A stretch of 44,417 nt of DNA, taken from assembly GCA_020348385.1 (NCBI GenBank), contig CP070750.1, forward strand, positions 1,437,141 through 1,481,557, in the 5' to 3' direction. Source of the DNA: Candidatus Aminicenantota bacterium (GTDB lineage Bacteria > Acidobacteriota > Aminicenantia > Aminicenantales > Aminicenantaceae). The translations under genes and the position numbers were made by a program. Each line of letters starts with the position of its first letter. The first letter of the stretch is position 1. A model generated the notes under the pieces. The model was given only the letters and a program-made list of their open reading frames with translations, was not told the origin of the DNA and did not search any database. This document shows, piece by piece, positions 23,822-31,469 of the stretch.

Positions 23822-24291
23822 TCGGTGAGTTTTTCGAGATCATAAATCAATCGGTCGCGCGTGTATTCGGCAAACTCGATCTGTCCTGTATCCATTCGGA
23901 TCGCATCTTCTGGACAAGCCTCGACACAAAATCCGCAAAAACAACACCGGCTGAGGTCAATGATAAACGAGGAGGGAGACTTTTGGATCTCAGGATCAGG
24001 GTCTTCAGTGGCTTCTACAAAGATGCACTCCGAAGGACATACGGTCACACAAAGCATGCAAGCCACACAACGCGGTTTGCCATCATCCCTTTTGAGGAGT
24101 CTGTGCAAACTTCTATGCCTGGATGCAATTTCTCTTTTCTCCTCAGGGTACTGGATTGTAACAGCCCCCTTCCTTTTTGTCTTTATCCTCAAAAGTTTCA
24201 GAGTGTGGAACCACATGTTCACCATAAAATGGCGCGTTGTGAGAAGACTTCCTTTTATGATCGCGATAAAATTACCTAATGCTTTAATCAT
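23818..24291 (-). CDS. nuoI: NADH-quinone oxidoreductase subunit I
   Basis: 157 residues. Two 4Fe-4S motifs: CVACMLCVTVCP and CCFCGFCVEACP (N6a and N6b), the ferredoxin-like relay of the complex I peripheral arm. N-terminal amphipathic helix region (about 1-35) is typical. ATGA overlaps at both ends, with nuoH upstream and the lactamase-fold gene downstream. Confidence 0.95.
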   Translation of the reverse strand: MIKALGNFIAIIKGSLLTTRHFMVNMWFHTLKLLRIKTKRKGAVTIQYPEEKREIASRHRSLHRLLKRDDGKPRCVACMLCVTVCPSECIFVEATEDPDPEIQKSPSSFIIDLSRCCFCGFCVEACPEDAIRMDTGQIEFAEYTRDRLIYDLEKLTE

Positions 24292-25367
24292 CCTAACAAA
24301 CTCAATAAAATTGCCGTTCCGGCTATGTTGATCAGGCTAAGAGGCACGAGCAGCTTCCAACCCAAATCCATGACTTGATCATACCGAAATCTTGGGTATG
24401 TCCACCGAATCAAAACCTGAAGCCAGCAGAAGAAGAATACCTTCAAGTTAAACGCAAGCACTTGGAAGGCCACCACAATCCCATGGGGTAATAGCCACTG
24501 GCCTCCCCAAGGAAAATGAAACCCATCGGCATACAACCAAGGAACTTGCCATCCGCCGAAGAAAAGTGTGGTTAAAAGACACGCAATTATCAACACTTCC
24601 ATGAAGTCCGTGAACATGAAGAGTCCCCACTTGAGACCAGAGTACTCGGTGAAAAATCCGACGATCTCGTTCTCTCCTTCCGGAAGATCAAACGGCACCC
24701 TTTTTGTCTCGGCGAGCGCCGCAAAGAAAAAGATCAATAATCCTAATGGCTGGAGAAACACGCCCCACTTGGGAATCCAACCCCATAACAATTCACCCTG
24801 ATAGTGAACGATCGCGGATAACTTCAAAGAGGGATAAACCATAATCAGGCCGATCAAAGAAAGGCCCAATGCTACTTCGTAAGAAATGAGCTGAGCTGCT
24901 CCCCTCATCCCTCCGAGCAATGTGTATCGGTTGTTCGAACTCCAACCGGCAAGAATGATGCCATAAATCCCTAAAGATAACATCGCCATCACAAAAAGCA
25001 GGCTCACATTGAAATCAACGATCTGCAATTTGATTTCGCGTCCCCCAATCCGGAGAACATCCCCGAAAGGAATAGCTGAGACGGTGATGGCCACGAAGAA
25101 AAAGGAAACAAAAGGGGCTAGATTATGCAAAAATTTTCTCGAGAATCGCGGCGTGAAATCTTCTTTAAAAAGCATTTTTATAGCATCGGCAAAGGGCTGG
25201 AAAAGCCCGATAACACGAAACTTCCAGATATTGGCCCTATTGGCTCCGATCCTATCTTGGATGACAGCACTTTCTTTTCTTTCAACCCAGGTCAAATACA
25301 GGGCTATCACAAGAAACCAGACCAGTGCGCAGATAATCTTAATCAGTATAATAATCCAATCGCTCAA
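24288..25367 (-). CDS. nuoH: NADH-quinone oxidoreductase subunit H
   Basis: 359 residues, eight or nine membrane helices. Family signatures: YLTWVERKESAVIQDRIGAN, GGMRGAAQLISYEVALG and RVPFDLPEGENEIVGF. It forms the quinone site at the membrane junction with NuoB and NuoD. Four-base overlap with nuoG and with nuoI. Confidence 0.96.
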   Translation of the reverse strand: MSDWIIILIKIICALVWFLVIALYLTWVERKESAVIQDRIGANRANIWKFRVIGLFQPFADAIKMLFKEDFTPRFSRKFLHNLAPFVSFFFVAITVSAIPFGDVLRIGGREIKLQIVDFNVSLLFVMAMLSLGIYGIILAGWSSNNRYTLLGGMRGAAQLISYEVALGLSLIGLIMVYPSLKLSAIVHYQGELLWGWIPKWGVFLQPLGLLIFFFAALAETKRVPFDLPEGENEIVGFFTEYSGLKWGLFMFTDFMEVLIIACLLTTLFFGGWQVPWLYADGFHFPWGGQWLLPHGIVVAFQVLAFNLKVFFFCWLQVLIRWTYPRFRYDQVMDLGWKLLVPLSLINIAGTAILLSLLG

Positions 25368-26914
25368 TGTACTTCTCGGAAAAATGGATTTTCTTTTTTC
25401 ATCATCTCTCGAACGTCATCCATAGATGAAAATTGGTTATAAAAATCGAAATTTATCGCTAATTTTTTGGCTAACTCTATGAAAAATTGCCATGCAGGCC
25501 TGCATTCACCTGGGGCATCCAACGCAGGTGAGAAGTTCTGCACGCTGCCGACAATATTGGTCAACGAGCCTCCCTTTTCAGCGATCAATGACATCGGTAA
25601 AACAATATCGAACGAGGAGTTGATTTCATGATTATGGGTCGCAAATAAAATTTTTGTGTCTATCTTTTCTAAGGCTTCCTTAAGTGGACCAACATCCAAC
25701 CCATCTTGAATAGGAGAAGCAAATACAAACAGTAAATCCACATCCTCAAAGAATTTTTTCCAATCAGCAGGCTGCAAATCAAACCCAAGTTCTTTTGCGC
25801 CTCGTTTATTTGGCGTTCTTTCAGAAGTCAAGAGGAAATCGTCTGAAGCTTCCTCTGCTGGATCGAGGAAACTGATTTTATCGATGTTGACGTCATTTCT
25901 GAATATTTTATCCAAAAGGAAGAACTCTTCGTTAGTAAGCCACGTTTGGAGAATAAGGCCGATATGAGCAGCTCGTTTCATGTGATACAAGCGCCCGATT
26001 TCCCCAGCAATATGTGATGTGATTTCGGGCCATGTTACAGATCCCTGAGAGTTACGCATCCTGATTTCATCAAGTCGTTCCTGGTCAAGATAGGCATAAT
26101 CATAACGGCCTTTATCGCAAATCCAAAATCCGTTGATCATCTGATTTTCTCGAGTACGTATCCTATAAACCCTCTTGGGAAGCGAAAACCGAGAAAATCC
26201 TTGATGGGACTCCACATAAATATTGCATCCTCTGCTGCAAAGAGGGCAAATGGACTCGCGGCTTTGCAAAAACCAGGTTCGAGCCTTGAATCTGAAATCT
26301 TTATCTGTGATAGCACCAACAGGGCAGATTTCAGCCAGATTCCCGGAATAATTATTGTCTACCAAAATCCCATCATAAATGGATACCTCCGCACGAACAC
26401 CCCGCTGGAAAACCCCCAATTCATGCGTTTTTGTTACTTCGCCTAGGAAACGAACGCATCGGCGGCATAACACACAGCGTTCTTGGTCATGAAGGAGATT
26501 TTTTCCGATTTCGATCCTTTTTTGTCGTTTTTCTTTATTCTCATCGAATTCGCTATCAAATAATCCATACTCATCATAATAATCTTGAAGCTTGCACTCT
26601 CCTGCCTTGTCGCAGATCGGGCAATCTATCGGATGCTCAGCTAGTAGACATTCCAAAACCCCTTTTCGCGCTTCGACGACGCTTTCGCTTGTGGTGGTTA
26701 TCTTCATTCCATCCCGCACCTGGGTGGAACAGGCCAATTCCAGTTTGGGTAGCCCTTCGATCTCTACCAAACACATCCGGCATGAGCCCTCGGGGATAAA
26801 TGCTTTGTGATAACAGAGATGGGGAATCTGAAGTCCTGCGCTTTCCGCTGCTTTCAGTATAGTTGTACCTTCTGCAACTTCAAGTTCTCTCTCATCGATA
26901 TAAATCTTCGCCAT
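25364..26914 (-). CDS. nuoG: NADH-quinone oxidoreductase subunit G (short form)
   Basis: 516 residues from the ATG at 26914 (MAKIYIDERELEV); a longer frame to 27028 overlaps nuoF and is not used. 2Fe-2S domain with HLCYH, GSCRMCLVE and a later Cys; His-Cys cluster region (CPICDKAGECKLQDYYDEYG); CVLCRRCVRF; then CPLCSRGCNIYVE, consistent with the extra N7-type cluster; and a shortened molybdopterin-like domain ending near 500. Shorter than many NuoG proteins, which have 600-900 residues. Confidence 0.94.
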   Translation of the reverse strand: MAKIYIDERELEVAEGTTILKAAESAGLQIPHLCYHKAFIPEGSCRMCLVEIEGLPKLELACSTQVRDGMKITTTSESVVEARKGVLECLLAEHPIDCPICDKAGECKLQDYYDEYGLFDSEFDENKEKRQKRIEIGKNLLHDQERCVLCRRCVRFLGEVTKTHELGVFQRGVRAEVSIYDGILVDNNYSGNLAEICPVGAITDKDFRFKARTWFLQSRESICPLCSRGCNIYVESHQGFSRFSLPKRVYRIRTRENQMINGFWICDKGRYDYAYLDQERLDEIRMRNSQGSVTWPEITSHIAGEIGRLYHMKRAAHIGLILQTWLTNEEFFLLDKIFRNDVNIDKISFLDPAEEASDDFLLTSERTPNKRGAKELGFDLQPADWKKFFEDVDLLFVFASPIQDGLDVGPLKEALEKIDTKILFATHNHEINSSFDIVLPMSLIAEKGGSLTNIVGSVQNFSPALDAPGECRPAWQFFIELAKKLAINFDFYNQFSSMDDVREMMKKENPFFREVH

Positions 26915-26934
26915 CGAGTGTATTTCTCCTGCCT

Positions 26935-28188
26935 TCAGTTTCCTAAAGGAATATAAGATTCCAGTTCCTCGCGAAATTTCTGTATGATGGACATCACCGG
27001 CATAGCCGCTGCATCCCCCAAGGGACACAGAGTTTTGCCCAACATGTTATTTGCCAATTGGATTATCTTATCCAAATCTCCCCTTTTTCCGTTGCCATCG
27101 GATATCCGTTTGACGATCTTGTTTATCCAAGAATTTCCAATCCGGCAGGGAGTGCACTGTCCACATGACTCATGGGAATAGAATTTTGTGACACGCATCA
27201 GGACATCCAGCATGGAAGTTTCCTCATCAATCACAATAATCGCGGCCGATCCCAGCATAGACTTGGCTTCGACTAAAGAATCGAAATCCATGTTGATATC
27301 GATCTCTTCCTCAGTCAAAATCGGGGCTGACATACCTCCTGGAATGACAGCTTTCATTTTTTTACCATCCTTCATTCCGCCCGCGTGTTGGACGATTATT
27401 TCTTTCAGGTTCGTTCCCACAGGCAATTCATAAATTCCAGGCTTTTTCACCAATCCGCTGACGCCAAAAATCCTGGTCCCACCGTCCTTCGGCAGGCCCA
27501 TCTGACAAAACCAAGTTGCTCCGTTGAGAACGATAGAAGGAATATTCGAAATAGTCTCCACATTATTTATCACAGTCGGGCATCCAAATAATCCTATGGA
27601 TGCGGGAAAAGGAGGTTTCAAACGCGGATTTCCTCTCTTCCCTTCGAGAGATTCCAAAAGTGCGGTCTCCTCTCCGCATATATAGGCGCCTGCTCCTCTA
27701 TGGACATATACGTCCAGCTTAAATCTGGTTCCCAATATATCTTTTCCGAGGAATCCTTTATCGTATGCTTCAGAAATGGCTTGCTCGAGGCGGAGGGCCA
27801 CGGCTTCATACTCACCTCGGATATATATGAACGCCGTATGGATGCCCACGCAAAAGGACGTGATGATTATTCCTTCAATAAGAAGATGTGGGTTATGGGT
27901 CATGATGTACCTGTCTTTGAATGTCCCAGGCTCACCTTCATCAGCGTTCACACATAAGTATTTGGATTTTTCAATATCTTTGGGAACGAAACCCCACTTC
28001 ACACCGGCTGGAAATCCAGCTCCCCCTCTTCCCCTCAAGTTGGCTGCCTTGACTTCCGCCAAGATCTCATCCGGCTTCTTTTCTGAAAGAACTTTTTTTA
28101 CAGCTTCGTACCCCTTGTTTTTCATATACACGCCTATTTTGAAGAGATTCTCAAGGCCAAAATGTTCGGTTAAAATTTTATCTGCCAC
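26935..28188 (-). CDS. nuoF: NADH-quinone oxidoreductase subunit F
   Basis: 417 residues, the usual length. NADH/FMN site GRGGAGFPAGVKW, NADEGEPGTFKDR, HRGAGAYICGEETALLESLE; 4Fe-4S cluster motif SCGQCTPCRIG plus a late Cys (TLCPLGD). Five bases after nuoE. Shows that the NADH-oxidising module is present. Confidence 0.96.
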   Translation of the reverse strand: MADKILTEHFGLENLFKIGVYMKNKGYEAVKKVLSEKKPDEILAEVKAANLRGRGGAGFPAGVKWGFVPKDIEKSKYLCVNADEGEPGTFKDRYIMTHNPHLLIEGIIITSFCVGIHTAFIYIRGEYEAVALRLEQAISEAYDKGFLGKDILGTRFKLDVYVHRGAGAYICGEETALLESLEGKRGNPRLKPPFPASIGLFGCPTVINNVETISNIPSIVLNGATWFCQMGLPKDGGTRIFGVSGLVKKPGIYELPVGTNLKEIIVQHAGGMKDGKKMKAVIPGGMSAPILTEEEIDINMDFDSLVEAKSMLGSAAIIVIDEETSMLDVLMRVTKFYSHESCGQCTPCRIGNSWINKIVKRISDGNGKRGDLDKIIQLANNMLGKTLCPLGDAAAMPVMSIIQKFREELESYIPLGN

Positions 28189-28193
28189 TTTTT

Positions 28194-28667
28194 CTACTCT
28201 AAGCTATCCAAAATGTTATCGATTTTTTCCCTATCCAGATTACCAAAATAATCGAAATTGACCATCATACAAGGAGCCTGTTCACAGGCACCCAAACATT
28301 CAACGGTCTTTAGTGTGAATTTTTTATCCGAAGTTGTCTCCCCTACTCCGATTCCCAATTTACTCTTCAGGTGCTCGATAAGAGAATCTGCTCCCAAAAG
28401 ACTGCAACTCAAGTTGGAGCAGACTTGGATGTGATATTTTCCAACCTGTTCCTGGTTGAACATGGTATAGAATGTCACCACTTCTTTTACTTTGATCGGT
28501 TTTATATTCAATAAATCGGCCACCTCTTTTTCTTCCTGTTGGGATATGAAACCCTTTTCACGTTGAACCAGGTGCAAGACAGGGAGGAGTGCCGCATCTT
28601 TGGTTGCATAGTGAGAAGCAATCTCTTCGATTTTTTTCTTTGTTTGATCAGTCAATTCTGGATTCAT
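28194..28667 (-). CDS. nuoE: NADH-quinone oxidoreductase subunit E
   Basis: 157 residues. Thioredoxin-like 2Fe-2S protein with CSNLSC and CLGACEQAP motifs carrying the four ligands, and an N-terminal helical domain (HLVQREKGFISQQEEKEVAD). The ATG overlaps the nuoD stop by four bases. Confidence 0.95.
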   Translation of the reverse strand: MNPELTDQTKKKIEEIASHYATKDAALLPVLHLVQREKGFISQQEEKEVADLLNIKPIKVKEVVTFYTMFNQEQVGKYHIQVCSNLSCSLLGADSLIEHLKSKLGIGVGETTSDKKFTLKTVECLGACEQAPCMMVNFDYFGNLDREKIDNILDSLE

Positions 28668-29992
28668 CTATCTAATTCTCCACCTATCATGTTCATCGAT
28701 CCAAATGTTGGAATGATATCTGCCACAAAATGCCCACGGACTAACTCTTCGAGCGCTGCTACGATGTGAAAGCAAGGTGCGCGCAAATGGAGACGATACG
28801 GTTTATCCGTTCCATTCGAAATGATATAAAATCCGAGTTCGCCGCTTCCGCCTTCAACGGAAAAATAAACCTCCCCCTTTGGTGGCCGAATCCCATGACC
28901 CCTCATAAAAAACTTAAAATGATTGATAAGACCTTCGATGTTTGTGTAGGTGTCCTCTTTGGGCGGAACGATATATTTTTTCCCAGCAAGAATTCCCGGA
29001 TATTTTCCTTTTTCGGTTCCCTCCAGGTTGGGAGACAGTCTGATCCCCTGGCCAGGTTTTTTTGTTCTGGAAGCGCTTATCGCTTCAGCCGGATCCAAAC
29101 CTCTTCCATCAGATGAGTACGGAGAAGAGGGCTTTGGGATTTTTGCCATACACTGCTCGACCATTCTCAAACTTTGCTCCATTTCCTGCATGCGGACCAT
29201 GTAACGGTCGAAGTTATCGCCTCGCTCTCCTAATGGAATTTCAAAATCCAACTGATCATACACGAGATACGGGAAAGCTTTGCGCACATCGTAATTAACG
29301 CCTGTTGAACGAAGACAAGGCCCTGTCCATCCGTAATTTATCGCCAGTTCTGGAGTAACAACGGCCACATCCCTTGTTCGGTTGAGAAAGATCTTATTTT
29401 TGCTCATCAACCCATGACAATCCTTAAGCACCTTGCGTGTTTCATCGATGGCAATTTGTGTTGTTTCTTTCCAATCAGCCGGAAAGTCTGACCTGACTCC
29501 TCCGACCCGGATAAAAGATGTGGTCATGCGAGCCCCGGTCGTTTGCTCCATCAAATCCCATATGTACTCACGGGCTTTCATCATATAAAGGAATACTGTG
29601 AAAGCCCCACACTCCATGCACATAGCAGCCAAGGCTGTGAGATGATCACAAACCCGTGAAAACTCGTTCAGGATGACTCGGATGTACTGAGACCTTTCAG
29701 GGACTTCGATTCCCAGCATCTTTTCGAGGGCCATGACATACCCGGTGTTGTTGATCAGAGGAGAGACATAATTCATCCTGTCTGTATAGATCAGCATGTT
29801 GAAATAGGTCTTGCTCTCGCAGATCTTCTCGAACCCTCTATGCAAGTAGCCCATCTCCAGTTCACAGTTAACGACCTTCTCTCCGTCCAATTCCAACATG
29901 ATCCTTGTTGTGCCATGCATCGCAGGATGTGAGGGGCCCATGTTGAGAAGCATAGTTCCTTCTCTGGCTTCCTGTTGTATCCTGTATTTCAT
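28664..29992 (-). CDS. nuoD: NADH-quinone oxidoreductase subunit D, with an internal insertion
   Basis: 442 residues. Signatures NMGPSHPAMHGTTRIMLELDG, split as NMGPSHPAMHG and TTRIMLELDG, plus ELEMGYLHRGFEK, ILNEFSRVCDHL, RVGGVRSDFP and PYRLHLRAPCF. Provides the quinone-reduction pocket with NuoB. Between KIPKP and KYIVPPKED there are about 40 residues (SSDGRGLDPAEAISASR, GIRLSPNLEGTEKGKYPG) more than I expect in this family. It starts directly after the nuoC stop. Confidence 0.94.
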   Translation of the reverse strand: MKYRIQQEAREGTMLLNMGPSHPAMHGTTRIMLELDGEKVVNCELEMGYLHRGFEKICESKTYFNMLIYTDRMNYVSPLINNTGYVMALEKMLGIEVPERSQYIRVILNEFSRVCDHLTALAAMCMECGAFTVFLYMMKAREYIWDLMEQTTGARMTTSFIRVGGVRSDFPADWKETTQIAIDETRKVLKDCHGLMSKNKIFLNRTRDVAVVTPELAINYGWTGPCLRSTGVNYDVRKAFPYLVYDQLDFEIPLGERGDNFDRYMVRMQEMEQSLRMVEQCMAKIPKPSSPYSSDGRGLDPAEAISASRTKKPGQGIRLSPNLEGTEKGKYPGILAGKKYIVPPKEDTYTNIEGLINHFKFFMRGHGIRPPKGEVYFSVEGGSGELGFYIISNGTDKPYRLHLRAPCFHIVAALEELVRGHFVADIIPTFGSMNMIGGELDR

Positions 29993-30478
29993 TTATTTTC
30001 TCAACGGAATTTTTGGTTGATGTTTATGCAGAGGATAATCCTTCCGCAAGGGATGCCCTTCAAATCCATCATACATAAAGAGCCGTCTTAGATAGGGATG
30101 GCCCTCAAAATGAACACCAAACATATCGTAAGCTTCTCTTTCTAACCAATTGGCGTTTTTGAAAATGGGGGTCAAAGAATCGATCTTACAATCATCTTCT
30201 GACAATCGAGTCTTGAACCTCAATCGTAGTTTATTAGAAAGAGAAAAAAGGTGATAGACCATTTCAAAACGCTCTTCCTCTCCCATGTAATCCACACAGG
30301 TGAGATCGAGGAGCATGGTAAAAGCATAGGGTTCCTCTCTAAGGAAATTAACAATATCAAGAAGGGCCTCTTTTTTGATGCAAATGATGTCATCTCCGAA
30401 TTGGGCAGTTATTTCCAGAATATTGTCGGAAAATTTCTGCTTGAGATCTTCTAAGACTTTCTCTTTTGAAATCGCCAT
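29993..30478 (-). CDS. nuoC: NADH-quinone oxidoreductase subunit C
   Basis: 161 residues. Family core [40 protein letters not shown] and [20 protein letters not shown]. Separate from nuoD, unlike the fused NuoCD of enterobacteria. It overlaps the 3' end of nuoB by 28 bases. Confidence 0.95.
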   Translation of the reverse strand: MAISKEKVLEDLKQKFSDNILEITAQFGDDIICIKKEALLDIVNFLREEPYAFTMLLDLTCVDYMGEEERFEMVYHLFSLSNKLRLRFKTRLSEDDCKIDSLTPIFKNANWLEREAYDMFGVHFEGHPYLRRLFMYDGFEGHPLRKDYPLHKHQPKIPLRK

Positions 30479-30945
30479 TCATGCCCTTCTTTTTGTATTT
30501 TTTCTTGAAGTTTTATCAAAGCATTTATGATCGTTTCTGGCCGCGGAGGACATCCAGGAATATAAACATCCACCGGTATGATCCGGTCTATCCCTTGGAC
30601 AACAGCGTAATTGTCGTAAATGCCTCCACTCACGGCACAGGCTCCAAAGGCAACAACCCATTTGGGTTCGGTCATCTGGTCATATACAGTTTTAAGAACT
30701 GGGGCTTCTTTGTGCGTGATTGTGCCGACCACCAAAAGCATATCAGCCTGTCGAGGCGTGAATCTCGTCCATCCCATGCCAAAACGATCCAGGTCATAAT
30801 GCGCACAAGCCACCGACATGTATTCCATCCCGCAACAGGCAGTGATAAAAGGATACTGAAACAACGAAAACTTCCGCCCCCAACCCAGCATTGAATTGAA
30901 CGTGGTTGTGATGAATCCGCCTTTTCCGTCTTTTTTGTGTTTCAT
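30451..30945 (-). CDS. nuoB: NADH-quinone oxidoreductase subunit B
   Basis: 164 residues from the ATG at 30945, which overlaps the nuoA stop as ATGA; a GTG at 30954 is also in frame. N2 cluster ligands in [22 protein letters not shown] and [10 protein letters not shown]. Terminal cluster of the electron relay, next to the quinone. Confidence 0.95.
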   Translation of the reverse strand: MKHKKDGKGGFITTTFNSMLGWGRKFSLFQYPFITACCGMEYMSVACAHYDLDRFGMGWTRFTPRQADMLLVVGTITHKEAPVLKTVYDQMTEPKWVVAFGACAVSGGIYDNYAVVQGIDRIIPVDVYIPGCPPRPETIINALIKLQEKIQKEGHEWRFQKRKS

Positions 30946-31304
30946 CGTTCCCACTCAAAGGCTCCCTTTTTCCATGCATAGATAAAACCAACCAGAAGAA
31001 TAAAGATGTACGCAAACATGACTATCAATGCGGTCAATCCCATTCCCTCACGTTTGAATTGTTTGAATATTAATGCCCAAGGGAAAAAAAAGATTACTTC
31101 TATATCGAACAACAAAAACAAAAACGCAACCAGATAATATTTGACTGGAAATGGATTGATTTCCTCTTGAAGGAAGGGGCTTCCACACTCAAACTGGGTT
31201 TCTTTTGTAGGATTGGTTCTCCTTGGTCCTAAGATCTTATTCACAATAACAAGAATGCCTCCAAGGAGTCCGAATACGACAAATACTAAAAATAACTCTA
31301 TCAT
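30942..31304 (-). CDS. nuoA: NADH-quinone oxidoreductase subunit A
   Basis: 120 residues with three membrane helices (about 2-22, 62-82, 92-112) and the family motifs [35 protein letters not shown]. First gene of the operon. No clear Shine-Dalgarno before the ATG. Confidence 0.94.
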   Translation of the reverse strand: MIELFLVFVVFGLLGGILVIVNKILGPRRTNPTKETQFECGSPFLQEEINPFPVKYYLVAFLFLLFDIEVIFFFPWALIFKQFKREGMGLTALIVMFAYIFILLVGFIYAWKKGAFEWER

Positions 31305-31326
31305 CTGTTTTTATAAAGGCATAGAT

Positions 31327-31353
31327 TTTATAAAAAACAATCGAAAGATGCAA
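31327..31353 (-). promoter_or_regulatory. Possible sigma-70 promoter of the nuo operon
   Basis: Minus strand TTGCAT (31353-31348), 15-base spacer, TATAAA (31332-31327). The spacer is short, so this is tentative. Confidence 0.35.
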
Positions 31354-31359
31354 ACATTT

Positions 31360-31388
31360 TTGACAAATTTTTTTTTATCTTTCATAAT
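31360..31388 (+). promoter_or_regulatory. Sigma-70 promoter of the sulfatase-like gene
   Basis: TTGACA (31360-31365), 17-base spacer, CATAAT (31383-31388), 11 of 12 consensus bases. Start near 31395, leaving a 75-base leader. Confidence 0.65.
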
Positions 31389-31469
31389 GAATTTTCCGAA
31401 CATCTCACCTCAAGGAAAAAATGACTGATTCCAATTGATTTAGGTAGACAACAAGATTACACGAAACCA

